A DNA stretch of 64,000 nucleotides, taken from Salivita marina. Its GTDB lineage: Bacteria > Pseudomonadota > Gammaproteobacteria > Pseudomonadales > Azotimanducaceae. A program made the translations under genes and the position numbers. Under the pieces are notes generated by a model, which saw nothing but the letters and a program-made list of their open reading frames with translations, was not told the origin of the DNA and ran no database searches. This document shows, one piece after another, positions 18,027 through 26,843 of this stretch; within the stretch, counting starts at the first letter, position 1; each line of letters opens with the position of its first letter. The stretch is taken from the NCBI GenBank assembly GCA_038144425.1, contig JAYQNS010000004.1, forward strand, positions 186,001-250,000, in the 5' to 3' direction.

Positions 18027-19231
18027 TACATCCCCTCCAAAATCAGCGCGACCTGTTCGCTCATCACGCCACCCGTACCCGTGACCAGGGCTCGATTCAC
18101 GTCCCGCACCTGCCGGGGCCCGGCCCGCCCCATAAGCTGCCGTGCCGCCTCAATGGGTTGAAGCAAGCCCCCGGCGAGGCCCGGCTGCCCCACCCCGAGC
18201 TGACCGCCATGAGTGTTCAGGGGAAAATCGCCGTCGAAGGCCAAATTTCGCTCCGCCAGGAAGGCCGCCCCCGCACCCTTGGGGCAGAAGCCTGCGTCCT
18301 CCAAGGTCAGTAAAACGGTGATCGTGTAGCAGTCGTAGAGGGCGAGGAGATCCATGGCCGCAGGCGTCGTGCCTGCCCGAGCGAAGGCCGTGGCCGCCGC
18401 CGCGGCCACGGGAGTGACCGCGAGATCCTCGGCAAAGGTCGGCGTCTTGATGGTGAGCGATTCTCCGTAGCCGGTTATCTGCACTGGGCGATGGGGGCTC
18501 TTCTTCGCCTTCTCCGGGGAGGCCAGCACCACCGCCGCGCCGCCCGCGCAGGGCATCACGATCTCGAGCAGGCGCAGGGGCTCGGCAATCATGGGCGAGG
18601 CCAGCACATCGTCTGTGGAGACGGGCTTTTCATAGAAAGCAGCCAAAGGATTCAAGGCCGCGCTGGCCCGCTGCTGAGCCGTGATTTGGGCCCGGGCCCG
18701 TTCGCAGGATCCGAAGCGGGCCTCGTAGTGAGCCGCAATCATGGCGTAGCCCGCGTTCTGCGCGACGTTGCCGAAGGGCACCTCAAACTCCGCCTGGGGG
18801 GACCCCCAAGCGTTCGAGGTGGACCCCAGCCACCGGGCTTCCGGGGGCGGCCGATCCCGCGGGTCCGGGTTTGACGGGATGGGCAGGCCCGGCAACGCGC
18901 ACAGCACGACATCGCAGAGCCCCAGCTCGATGGCCGCGGCCGCACGCCAGAGCATGCCCGTGCCCGTGGCACCCCCAAGGTCGACGAACTCCGCAAACTT
19001 CACGGGCTGGCCGAGGTACTCCACCACGGTAGCGGGCACAAACATGTTCGCTTCCCGAAGCGTGCCGCAGACCAGACCGTCCACGTCCCCCAGGGCCAGC
19101 CCTGCATCGGCGAGGGCCTCCGCGGCGAGGTCCATCCACTGTTCGAGCATGAAGCGCCGGGGCCCCTCGTAGCGCCGCTCCGTCGCCCATTCCGCATACC
19201 CGACGATAGCGCCCTTTCGCGCTGATCCCAT
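18026..19231 (-). CDS. Thiolase-fold (SCP-x/Ltp2-like) protein without canonical catalytic Cys/His
   Basis: 401 residues from ATG 19231 (GGGAGA just upstream; GTG 19234 is possible). The fold is recognisable from GLALGDVDGLVCG, ALYDCYTITVLLTLEDAGF, NTHGGQLGVGQPGLAGG and the C-terminal TGTGGVMSEQVALIL. Where thiolases carry the nucleophilic Cys (CASG) this protein has GGATG (about 86-90), and the GHP His is Gln (GQPG, about 349). That argues against thiolysis and for a lipid-transfer or retro-aldol role, as in Ltp2-DUF35 pairs. It forms an operon with the DUF35 gene. Confidence 0.82.
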   Translation of the reverse strand: MGSARKGAIVGYAEWATERRYEGPRRFMLEQWMDLAAEALADAGLALGDVDGLVCGTLREANMFVPATVVEYLGQPVKFAEFVDLGGATGTGMLWRAAAAIELGLCDVVLCALPGLPIPSNPDPRDRPPPEARWLGSTSNAWGSPQAEFEVPFGNVAQNAGYAMIAAHYEARFGSCERARAQITAQQRASAALNPLAAFYEKPVSTDDVLASPMIAEPLRLLEIVMPCAGGAAVVLASPEKAKKSPHRPVQITGYGESLTIKTPTFAEDLAVTPVAAAAATAFARAGTTPAAMDLLALYDCYTITVLLTLEDAGFCPKGAGAAFLAERNLAFDGDFPLNTHGGQLGVGQPGLAGGLLQPIEAARQLMGRAGPRQVRDVNRALVTGTGGVMSEQVALILEGM

Positions 19232-19343
19232 CACTCTCTCCCCCGGAATTTGATCACCTATTATGCAGAAATTGCCGATGCCGGGGCTTTTGCCGTTAAA
19301 TGAAGGCCTGCGCGCCGCGCATCCCTAAGCCAAGGAGCCCCCC

Positions 19344-19487
19344 ATGTCCTTTCTGTCCTTCCTCGTCCTGCTCGCCATCGCCTATCTGCTGTGGCGGATC
19401 ACCGACCAGCTTCCGGACCTTATCTTCCGCCTAAGCGAAATCCAGCGCGACGTCGCTGAGCTGCGCCGGCAGGAGCAGGACGACTGA
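19344..19487 (+). CDS. 47-residue single-pass membrane protein
   Basis: ATG 19344 is preceded by CAAGGAG and encodes a hydrophobic N-terminal helix (SFLSFLVLLAIAYLLW) followed by an amphipathic, charged helix (RLSEIQRDVAELRRQEQDD). The TGA at 19485-19487 overlaps the CTG that probably starts the next gene, and an AGGAG inside its last codons serves that gene. It may be a coupling leader or a small membrane protein in its own right. No family recognised. Confidence 0.65.
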   Translation: MSFLSFLVLLAIAYLLWRITDQLPDLIFRLSEIQRDVAELRRQEQDD

Positions 19488-20089
19488 GCCGCGAAGCAGA
19501 CTCCGCGCCCGAGGCAGCGCTCCGCGCCGATCGCGCCGCCGCCCGGGCCGCGGGGGATCCCAACGCCGAGCTCTGCTGGTTTGCCACCGTTGGCATCGAC
19601 GACGCACCGGTGACCGTTCGCACCCTGGTGCTCCGGGATCTCGAGGACAGTTGGGGCCTGTTCTTCAGCGACCAGTCCCCAAAGGGCCAAGCCCTGGCCC
19701 GGGATCACCGGCTGGCCCTCGCCCTCTGGTTTCCGAGCCTACAGCGCCAGTGGCGCCTCTGGGGCACAGCCTCGCCCCTGCCCGAGGCCGTGCTCGACGC
19801 CCACTGGCCCCGGAAACCCCGCCCGGCGAAATTGTCGGACCAGGTACAAACGCGCCTCGGGCAAAGCGCTCCTGTGACCGCCGCGCACCTTGCGGAAACC
19901 CAAACCGCGGTGGCAGCGGAGTTTGCCGCGGTCGCTGATGGGGATCTGCCGAGGCCTGCGCACGCCAACGGGGTTCGTCTAACGCTGGAGGGGATGGAGC
20001 AGCTGACCCTGCACCGGGCCCGGGCCCACGAACGGTTCGCCTATCACCTCGGCGCCGAGGGTTGGGCGGAAACGCCCCTCGTTCCCTAA
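19484..20089 (+). CDS. Pyridoxamine-5'-phosphate-oxidase-like flavoprotein, probable CTG start
   Basis: 201 residues if started at CTG 19484. The homologous frame clearly begins upstream of GTG 19610: it contains GDPNAELCWFATVG, the usual N-terminal beta strand of the PNPOx split barrel. There is no ATG, GTG or TTG between the in-frame stop at 19457-19459 and 19610. CTG 19484 overlaps the previous stop and has AGGAG eight bases upstream. Later motifs are TVRTLVLRDLED, WFPSLQRQWRLWG and a C-terminal HERFAYHL..GW segment. PdxH makes PLP; this one is divergent and short, so a related FMN oxidase or reductase is possible. Confidence 0.7.
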   Translation: MSREADSAPEAALRADRAAARAAGDPNAELCWFATVGIDDAPVTVRTLVLRDLEDSWGLFFSDQSPKGQALARDHRLALALWFPSLQRQWRLWGTASPLPEAVLDAHWPRKPRPAKLSDQVQTRLGQSAPVTAAHLAETQTAVAAEFAAVADGDLPRPAHANGVRLTLEGMEQLTLHRARAHERFAYHLGAEGWAETPLVP

Positions 20090-21030
20090 GTGCGTTCCAG
20101 CGAGACCTTAGGCGCCGGGCGAATGCCCACGAGGCGTTCGAAGCAGATGCGAACGGCGGTCTCGCAGAAGGCGGTCATGAAGGGCGTTTCCGCTTCTTCA
20201 GAACGAATGGCCGCGTAGAGCACGGGCCACACGCCGTCTTCCCCAAGAGACAGGGCCGTCACGAGGCCCCGCTCCACGTACTCCGCCAGCGCCCAGTTAG
20301 GTAGGCAGGCCACGCCGCGCCCACTGGCGACGAGCTGCACAATCATGGGCGTAAGCTCCGCCGTTCGGCGCCGCTCCGGCGCCACCCCGGCGGGGTTAAA
20401 GAAACGGGTATAAATATCGAGGCGATCGAGATCCACCGGGTAGGTAATGAGGGCGTAGGCCGCCACCGCTTCCGGCGTCAGGGGTTCCTCCCGAGTCAGC
20501 AGATGGCCGGGCTTTACGGCGAGCACGGCTTCATAGCGGAACAGAGGCACGTAGGTGATGCCTTCCTGGGCCACGGGATCGGAAGTGATGACGAGGTCCA
20601 GATCCCCCCGAAGCAGGGCGGGCAAGGGGTTAAAACCAAAGGCCGTCGACAGGTCGAGCTCTATATCAGGCCACCGGTCCCGGTAAGCCTCGATGGCGGG
20701 CAACAACCAATCGAAGCAGCTATGGCAATCCAGCGCCATGAACAGGCGCCCCGTCGCGCCCCCGGCGAGACGAGCCAAATCTCGTTCCGCAGCCGCCAGC
20801 TCCGGCAGGATCCGATCCGCGGCCGCCAAGAGCCTGGCCCCCGCGGGGGTAAAGCGCACCGGGCGACTCTTGCGTTCGAAAAGCGGCGTGCCGAGGCGCT
20901 CCTCCAGGGCCTTGAGCTGGTGGGATAGGGCAGACTGGGTGAGGTTCACCCGCTCCGCCGCATCCACCAAGCTCCCCGCATCGCGAAGGGCCACCAGGGT
21001 AGCGAGATGACGAAGTTCCAAGCGGCTCAT
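20086..21030 (-). CDS. metR: LysR-type regulator MetR
   Basis: 314 residues from ATG 21030, chosen over 21045 because AGAGG lies seven bases upstream. The N-terminal winged helix has GSLVDAAERVNLTQSALSHQ. The effector domain has LDCHSCFDWLLPAIEAY, DLVITSD and LITYPVDLDRLDIYTRFFNPAGV, all close to MetR of enterobacteria. MetR activates methionine and one-carbon genes with homocysteine as co-activator. No met target gene is adjacent; a Cys/Met PLP enzyme lies 14 kb away. It converges on the PdxH-like gene with a four-base overlap. Confidence 0.9.
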   Translation of the reverse strand: MSRLELRHLATLVALRDAGSLVDAAERVNLTQSALSHQLKALEERLGTPLFERKSRPVRFTPAGARLLAAADRILPELAAAERDLARLAGGATGRLFMALDCHSCFDWLLPAIEAYRDRWPDIELDLSTAFGFNPLPALLRGDLDLVITSDPVAQEGITYVPLFRYEAVLAVKPGHLLTREEPLTPEAVAAYALITYPVDLDRLDIYTRFFNPAGVAPERRRTAELTPMIVQLVASGRGVACLPNWALAEYVERGLVTALSLGEDGVWPVLYAAIRSEEAETPFMTAFCETAVRICFERLVGIRPAPKVSLERT

Positions 21031-21185
21031 AGGTCGGCCTCTCATGGAAGGCAGAGGCGCACTATACGTTTTTTAATAGCCCGAAACGATGCAGAAAGCC
21101 TCCAAGGGCTTTACACTTCAGAGACTTGGCGTTGCCGCCGGGAACCCCACGCCCGCTAAAGCCCCACGCTTTACGGGGCCCGAGA

Positions 21186-22487
21186 ATGCGAAACGAGCTG
21201 GCCATGACCCGAACCATGGACGACGCTGCCGGGGCGAGGGCCCTCCCGCCCCCCGAGCGCCCCCTGCGTATTGCCCTGCTGGGCTATCGCAGTTCGCCCC
21301 ACAGCGGCGGTCAAGGCATTTATCTGGCGTCCCTGTCCCGGGAACTGCGGAATCGCGGCCATGCCGTGGACGTCATCTCTGGTCCGCCCTATCCGGAGCT
21401 GGACGACGGCATTCGGCTCATCAAGATCCCTAGCCTCGATCTCTTCGCGGCACCGAATCACGTCACCGCCCTGCGCTGGAAGCACTTTCGCTCTGCCCCC
21501 GATCTCTTTGAATACTTCAGCATGCTGACCGGCGGTTTCCCCGAACCCTTTACCTTTGGACAGCGCCTGAAGGCGCACTTCCTCGCGCAGGGCAATCCCT
21601 ACGACGTGGTCCACGATAACCAAACCCTCGCCCCTGGGGTGCTGGCGCTCCAGCGCTGGGGCGTACCCCTGGTGACCACGATTCACCACCCCATTCAGCG
21701 GGACCTCGCCCTGGCCCTAGATCAGCAAAGGGATTGGAAGGGCCGGCTCCTCGTGCGGCGTTGGCACCATTTTCTACGCATGCAGGAGCGAGTCGTTCCC
21801 CAGCTGAAGCACCTGGTCACGGTCTCCGCTGCGTCCCGGGACGCCATCGCCGAGGCCTTTCGCATCCCCACAACCCGGATCGAGGTGGTGCACAACGGGG
21901 TGGACGGCGCGCGCTGGGCACCGCTCCCGGAAGTTACCCGGGCTCCTAACACGCTCCTCACCGTGGCCAGCGCGGACCAACCCCTGAAGGGGCTGACCGT
22001 GCTCCTCGATGCCCTCGCCACGCTGCGGAAGAGCCATCCCGCGCTCACGCTCCGGGTGATCGGCAAGCTCAACCCCGACGGCCCCACGGGGGCGCGGCTC
22101 CAGGCCTTGGGGCTAGGCGAGGCAGTCACCTTTGAAGCAGGGCTCTCCGAGGCGATGCTACGCCAGCGCTATGCCCAGGCGACCCTTGCGGTGGTGCCCT
22201 CGCTCTACGAAGGGTTCGGCTTCCCCGCGGCGGAGGCCATGGCCTGCGGCACGCCCCTAGTCTCGAGCACCGGCGGCGCCCTGGGTGAGGTGGTGGGCGA
22301 TGCGGGGCTCACCGTACCCCCGGGGGATAGCGCCGCCCTTGCCAACGCTATCGACCAGCTTCTTAAGGCGCCGGAGCTCCGCCTTGGTCTGGGGGCCCGG
22401 GGCCGAAGCCGCGCCCTCGAGCAGTTCTCCTGGGCTCGGGCCGGGGCCGCCATGGTCCAGCGCTACCAGGAGGCGCGCTCGCCATGA
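21186..22487 (+). CDS. Glycosyltransferase, GT4 family
   Basis: GT-B glycosyltransferase, 433 residues from ATG 21186 (21204 is an alternative; neither has a strong ribosome site). The N-domain has SSPHSGGQGIYLASLSRELR with the glycine-rich nucleotide-sugar loop. The C-domain has VVHNGVDGARW, GKLNPDGPTG and the EX7E motif EGFGFPAAEAMACGTPLV. It is a retaining, nucleotide-sugar-dependent enzyme; donor and acceptor are unknown. It opens a tight four-gene cluster with two methyltransferases and an alpha-toroid protein. Confidence 0.88.
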   Translation: MRNELAMTRTMDDAAGARALPPPERPLRIALLGYRSSPHSGGQGIYLASLSRELRNRGHAVDVISGPPYPELDDGIRLIKIPSLDLFAAPNHVTALRWKHFRSAPDLFEYFSMLTGGFPEPFTFGQRLKAHFLAQGNPYDVVHDNQTLAPGVLALQRWGVPLVTTIHHPIQRDLALALDQQRDWKGRLLVRRWHHFLRMQERVVPQLKHLVTVSAASRDAIAEAFRIPTTRIEVVHNGVDGARWAPLPEVTRAPNTLLTVASADQPLKGLTVLLDALATLRKSHPALTLRVIGKLNPDGPTGARLQALGLGEAVTFEAGLSEAMLRQRYAQATLAVVPSLYEGFGFPAAEAMACGTPLVSSTGGALGEVVGDAGLTVPPGDSAALANAIDQLLKAPELRLGLGARGRSRALEQFSWARAGAAMVQRYQEARSP

Positions 22488-23206
22488 GCATGGACACCAT
22501 CGACTTTTCCCGCCTTCCCCTAGGGGGGCAACGGGTGCTGGACGTCGGCTGCGGGGAGGGGCGCCACTGCCTTTCCGCCGCCTACCACGGCGCGGCTCAG
22601 GTAGTCGGGATAGACCTCGCGGAACAGGATCTGGCCACGGCCCGAAAGCGCCAGCACGATTTCGAAAGCGGTCACGGCGCCCTGCCCCCTATCACCTTCA
22701 TGCAGGGCAGCGCGCTCGATCTCCCCTTTGAGGATGGCAGCTTCGACGGCGTGCTCTGCTCCGAAGTGCTTGAGCATATTTTCCCCTATGAAACCGCGAT
22801 CGCAGAGATCGTTCGGGTCGTCCGCCCCGGCGGCTGGGTCGCCCTCAGCGTGCCCCGGGCCTGGCCAGAGAAAATTTGCTGGGCCCTTTCTGACGCCTAT
22901 CACGAAGCCGCAGGAGGCCACATCCGGATCTTCGAGGAGCCCGCGCTTCAGCGCGCGGCGGAGGGCGCGGGCCTGCGCTTCGAGGAATGCTACGGCGCCC
23001 ATGCGTTGCACGTACCCTACTGGTGGCTGCGCTGCCTCTTTGGTGGGGACGACGCCGCCACCGAGGCCTGGCCCGTGCGCCTTTGGCACAGACTTTTGCT
23101 GTGGGACCTTCTAGAGGCCCCGGCCCTCACCCGAACGCTCGAGCGCTGGCTGAATCCCGTGCTCGGAAAAAGCGTGATCTACCACTTCCGCAGGCCCACG
23201 CCATGA
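22484..23206 (+). CDS. Class I SAM-dependent methyltransferase
   Basis: 240 residues. Motif I is VLDVGCGEGRH, motif II GIDLAEQDL, then DLPFEDGSFDGVLCSEVLEH (Methyltransf_11 type). The C-terminal third has a long helical region that could dock on a lipid or glycan acceptor. The ATG overlaps the glycosyltransferase stop and its TGA overlaps the next ATG, so expression is coupled in both directions. The acceptor is unknown. Confidence 0.87.
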   Translation: MSMDTIDFSRLPLGGQRVLDVGCGEGRHCLSAAYHGAAQVVGIDLAEQDLATARKRQHDFESGHGALPPITFMQGSALDLPFEDGSFDGVLCSEVLEHIFPYETAIAEIVRVVRPGGWVALSVPRAWPEKICWALSDAYHEAAGGHIRIFEEPALQRAAEGAGLRFEECYGAHALHVPYWWLRCLFGGDDAATEAWPVRLWHRLLLWDLLEAPALTRTLERWLNPVLGKSVIYHFRRPTP

Positions 23207-24315
23207 GCCGCGTGCTTCTGACCCAGGGGCAGTTTCCCGAAGCCCTCCTCCGCCCCACGGTGAATTACATCGCCCGGTGCCAGCTGAGCAGCGGCGCCAT
23301 TCCCTGGTTCCCCGAGGGCAAGATCGACCCCTGGGACCACCTGGAAAGCGCCATGGGCCTCGCCATCGGAGGCGCTTTTGAGGAGGCCCGGGCGGCCTTT
23401 GCCTGGCTTGAGGCTACACAGCGCGCCGACGGCAGCTGGCCCGCCACCTTCGCGAGCGACGGCACCCCGACTACGCCTCGGGCGGAAAGCAACTTCGTAG
23501 CCTACGGCGCCACGGCGCTCTACCACTACTTCCTATGCGCGAAGGACCCCACCACGGTGGAACGCTTCTGGCCCATGGTGCGCCGAGCCCTGAGCTGGGT
23601 CCTGGCGCTACAGAGCCCGGAGGGGGACATCGCCTGGGCGCGGGATGAAGCGGGGGCAATCTGCGATGACGCTCTGGTCACGGGCTGCGCATCCATCTTC
23701 AAGAGCCTCGAGTGCGCCGAAGCCCTGGCAGCGCTGATCGGCGATGACCCTGCGCCCTATGATGCGGCGCGGAAGCGCTTGGGGGTTGCCCTTCGAGAGC
23801 GCCCGGAGCGATTCGATCGCACCTGGGAGAGCAAAGCCCGCTTCTCCATGGACTGGTTCTACCCCGTGCTCACGGGCGTACTGTCACCAGAAGCGGGGAA
23901 GGCTCGGCTCGACGCACGCTGGCACGAATTCGTGGAGCCAGGGCTGGGCTGTCGCTGCGTTTCTGATCAGCCCTGGGTCACCCTCGCGGAAACCTGCGAG
24001 CTGACCCTCGCTCTGCTGGCCACGGGGCAACGCCACCGCGCAGCAGACCTTTTTAGCGGCCTCCACGACTGGCGTACCGCCAACGGGGCCTACTGGACCG
24101 GCTACCAATTTGTGGAAAAGGTGCTCTGGCCCAAGGAGCAGCCCACCTGGACCGCCGGGGCCATTCTGCTGGCCGCGGACGCCTTGACGGATAGCACCGG
24201 CGCCGCCCGCCTACTCACCGGCGCCTTTCAGGCGCCGGCGCCAGGAGACGCCCGTTTCCGGAGCACGCCCAGGGTCTCGAAGAGTCCCAGGACCTCAAAG
24301 TCTCCGCTCTCCTGA
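23203..24315 (+). CDS. Alpha/alpha-toroid (prenyltransferase/terpene-cyclase-like) protein
   Basis: 370 residues from ATG 23203. It has repeated helical units with CQLSSGAIPWFPEGKIDPWD, ATQRADGSWPATF and VLALQSPEGDIAWA, reminiscent of the QW/toroid fold of squalene-cyclase and prenyltransferase beta subunits. The DXDD protonation motif of cyclases is not evident. Such proteins are often auto-named prenyltransferase; sugar- or lipid-binding toroid hydrolases are equally possible. Its 3' end overlaps the convergent methyltransferase by 88 bases. Function unknown. Confidence 0.75.
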   Translation: MSRVLLTQGQFPEALLRPTVNYIARCQLSSGAIPWFPEGKIDPWDHLESAMGLAIGGAFEEARAAFAWLEATQRADGSWPATFASDGTPTTPRAESNFVAYGATALYHYFLCAKDPTTVERFWPMVRRALSWVLALQSPEGDIAWARDEAGAICDDALVTGCASIFKSLECAEALAALIGDDPAPYDAARKRLGVALRERPERFDRTWESKARFSMDWFYPVLTGVLSPEAGKARLDARWHEFVEPGLGCRCVSDQPWVTLAETCELTLALLATGQRHRAADLFSGLHDWRTANGAYWTGYQFVEKVLWPKEQPTWTAGAILLAADALTDSTGAARLLTGAFQAPAPGDARFRSTPRVSKSPRTSKSPLS

Positions 24316-24863
24316 GCCTGGCACCAGAGCTCATAGGGGGGCCGGCCCCCATCGTCGGGGTTCGGAAAAATATCGTGAATGAGCAAAATGCCGCCGGGGG
24401 CGAGCTTGGGCACCCAGCCAGCATAATCGGCCTGCGCGGCCGCCCGGCTGTGACCGCCGTCGATGAACAGAAGCCCCAGGGGCGTGGCCCAGGCCCGCGC
24501 TGCCACGGCCGAGGGGGCCACGATGGGCACCACCGTGTCCTCGAGGGCCGCGGCCCGGAGGGTGCGGCGAAAGGCCCCAAAGGTATCCACCCCCTGCCCG
24601 TCCGCCGTGGCCAGCTCCGGATCAAAGTACCCTTCTCCAGGCTGGTGCTCCTCCGATCCCGCGTGATGATCCACGGCGAAGAGCACGCGGCCGCTGCGCT
24701 GGCAGGCCGCACCCAGGTAGATCGTCGATTTTCCGCAATAGCTGCCAATCTCTAGGCAGGGCAGGGCTCGCGGGGCCAGGCTAACGGCGCGGTAAAGCTC
24801 CGCGCCCTCGGAGGCGGGCATAAAGCCCTTCACGGAGTCCGGATCAAGGGGTAGGGGATGCAT
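24228..24863 (-). CDS. Class I SAM methyltransferase, Methyltransf_24/TylF-like
   Basis: 211 residues. CLEIGSYCGKSTIYLG is motif I, FAVDHHAGSEEH motif II, LLFIDGGHSRAAAQADY supplies the acidic metal/substrate residues, and LIHDIFPNPDDGG follows. The fold resembles cation-dependent O-methyltransferases of macrolide sugars (TylF, MycE) and sugar-lipid methylases. It is the last gene of the minus-strand operon coming from 29862, yet meets the glycosyltransferase cluster tail to tail and probably belongs with it functionally. Confidence 0.83.
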   Translation of the reverse strand: MHPLPLDPDSVKGFMPASEGAELYRAVSLAPRALPCLEIGSYCGKSTIYLGAACQRSGRVLFAVDHHAGSEEHQPGEGYFDPELATADGQGVDTFGAFRRTLRAAALEDTVVPIVAPSAVAARAWATPLGLLFIDGGHSRAAAQADYAGWVPKLAPGGILLIHDIFPNPDDGGRPPYELWCQAQESGDFEVLGLFETLGVLRKRASPGAGA

Positions 24864-24884
24864 AAAGACCTGCCTGGCAGACCG

Positions 24885-25070
24885 CTAGCGGGCTAAGCCA
24901 AAGAAGACCGCCGCAAAGGTAAAGGGGAACGCCAGGGCCACATAGGCGAGCACGGAAACAATTTCGTCCTGGCGAGGGTCCCCCGTGGGGCGCAGGCGCG
25001 TGCCCAGGAAGAGCCAAGCGCTCCCCCCAAGCACCACCGCCAGCACCAGCCCCAGCAGGAGAGCCATCAT
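24885..25070 (-). CDS. Small two-helix membrane protein (61 residues)
   Basis: Two hydrophobic segments (about 2-24 and 38-59) separated by a polar loop (RLRPTGDPRQDE). GGGAGCG lies upstream of the tandem ATG pair. It sits with 12- and 21-base gaps between the SDR and the TylF-like methyltransferase on the same strand. No family recognised; the operon position is the only clue. Confidence 0.6.
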   Translation of the reverse strand: MMALLLGLVLAVVLGGSAWLFLGTRLRPTGDPRQDEIVSVLAYVALAFPFTFAAVFFGLAR

Positions 25071-25082
25071 GCGGTACGCTCC

Positions 25083-25948
25083 CTAGCCGAGCTGTAGCAT
25101 GTTGCGCTGCTTTGCCCCGGTGAGGTCCGTGATCTGGGACCAGGCCGCGGCCACATCTTCCGCCTTGGCCTCGGCGCCAAGGTTGGCCCCGGTGTTCTCC
25201 ACGATGGCGGCCACGGAGAAACTCCCTCCAGCGGCCTGCACCACCACGCCGTTGGGGGCGTCGTCGCTGCAAAGGAAGGTCACCGCCGGGGTGATGAGCT
25301 CGGGGCCGAGATTTTTGCCGGCTTCCTCGGGGATCAGGTTTTCCGTCATGCGCGTCAGCGCCACCGGAGCGATGGCGTTGGTGTGGATATTGTTTTTCGC
25401 CCCTCGATTTTCAGGGTGTTCATGAAGCCCACGAGGCCCAGCTTGGCGGCGCCATAGTTGGTCTGCCCGAAGTTACCGAAGAGGCCCGAGGGGGAAGTGG
25501 TCATCACGATGCGGCCGAAGTTCTGCGCCTTCATGATGGGCCACACAGCTTTCGTGACCATCATGGCGCCCATGAGATGCACGTCCACCACGGCCTGAAA
25601 GTCCTCGATGGTGACCTTCGTAAAGGTCTTATCCCGAAGGATGCCCGCGTTGTTGATCAGGATATCCACCCGGCCCCAGGCCTTCATCGCGTCATCGACC
25701 ATGGACTGGGCGCCAGCGGGATCGGACACGCTGCCGCCGTTGGCGATGGCTTCCCCGCCCGCGGCCTTGATTTCCCCAACCACGGCCTCTGCGGCAGCGG
25801 AGGAACCGCCGGTGCCGTCCATCGCGCCGCCGAGATCGTTCACCACCACCTTGGCGCCCCGGGCGGCCAGATCAAGCGCGTGGCAACGGCCGAGACCACC
25901 CCCCGCGCCAGTGACGATGGCAACACGACCGTCGAAGGAAATGCTCAT
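25083..25948 (-). pseudogene. SDR, MFE-2-like 3-hydroxyacyl-CoA dehydrogenase, frameshifted
   Basis: Reads as two overlapping frames, 25948-25355 and 25364-25083. The first has TGAGGGLGRCHAL (NAD loop), NDLGGAMDGTGG, NNAGILRD, TTSPSGLFGNFGQTNYGAAK (Ser/Tyr/Lys). The second begins in VALTRMTENLIPEE. The wording matches the (3R)-hydroxyacyl-CoA dehydrogenase domain of peroxisomal MFE-2. Adding one C to CCCC at 25398-25401 restores EGAKNNI and one protein of 288 residues. One missing base in a C/G run suggests sequence error; otherwise the gene is truncated before its end. Confidence 0.85.
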
Positions 25949-25991
25949 AGTGCTTGACTCCTAGCTGGGCAGCGGGGGCTGCCGGGGAAAA

Positions 25992-26813
25992 TTAGGCCAC
26001 GTCCGTGTACTGGGCGTCGCGTTTCTCAAAGACTGATTTTACCGCTTCGAGCTGATTGGAGCTGCCAATCAACCCGCCCTGGAGGCTGGCCTCAAGCGCC
26101 AGACCGTGGGCCGCATCGGCGTGCCAGCTGTCTTCCAAAAGTTTCTTGCCGGCGCGAATAGCGTCCGGGCTCTTGCCAGCGATTTCTCGTGCCAGGGCCA
26201 GGGCCTCGGCCCGGGGATCATCGGCCACCCGGGTGACGAGCCCGAGCTCCGCTGCTTCCTTCCCGGAGAGCACGCGACCGGTAAAGGTGAGCTCCTTCAG
26301 CACATCCAGGCGGATCAGATCCCGCACGGTTTGTGTGAGGCCCATGTCCGGGACCAGGCCCCATTTGATTTCCATGACCGACAGCTTAGCGTCGGGGGCC
26401 GCAATGCGGATATCCGCACCCAGGGCCACCTGGAGCCCCCCGCCAAAGGCCACGCCGTGCAAGGCGCAGATCACCGGGACCGGACAGCGCTTCCAGACCA
26501 TGCCCGGGCGCTGGGCGTGATTTTCCGGCAGCTCCGCGCTGGTGGCCGCGCCCACCGTCGCTTCCGCGCCGGGCGCCCGTTCCCGGTCCCCCATGCCCTT
26601 GAAGCTAGAGAAATCGAGGCCGGCACAGAAACCCCGGCCTTCCCCGGACAGCACCACCACGCGCACGCCAGGCAGGGTCGCCACCTTCTCCCCCGCTTCC
26701 GTGATGGCCGCAAACATCTCGGGGGACAGGGCGTTGTACTTATCCGCCCGATTCAAACGTACGTCGGCAACGCCGTCCTCCACCGTAATCGTGACCAATT
26801 CCGTCATCGTCAT
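25992..26813 (-). CDS. Enoyl-CoA hydratase/isomerase (crotonase family)
   Basis: 273 residues. LNRADKYNALSPEMF and GRGFCAGLDFSSFKG form the CoA and oxyanion-hole regions; GVAFGGGLQVALGADIRIA is the second oxyanion segment. The position usually occupied by the first catalytic Glu lies in DAKLSVMEIKWGLVPD. It probably hydrates or isomerises an enoyl-CoA; the substrate is unknown. The gene sits between a limonene-epoxide-hydrolase-fold gene and an MFE-2-like dehydrogenase, consistent with a beta-oxidation-like route. Confidence 0.87.
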   Translation of the reverse strand: MTMTELVTITVEDGVADVRLNRADKYNALSPEMFAAITEAGEKVATLPGVRVVVLSGEGRGFCAGLDFSSFKGMGDRERAPGAEATVGAATSAELPENHAQRPGMVWKRCPVPVICALHGVAFGGGLQVALGADIRIAAPDAKLSVMEIKWGLVPDMGLTQTVRDLIRLDVLKELTFTGRVLSGKEAAELGLVTRVADDPRAEALALAREIAGKSPDAIRAGKKLLEDSWHADAAHGLALEASLQGGLIGSSNQLEAVKSVFEKRDAQYTDVA

Positions 26814-26843
26814 CCCTCCCTCAAAAACCCGTGAAGTCTTTGC

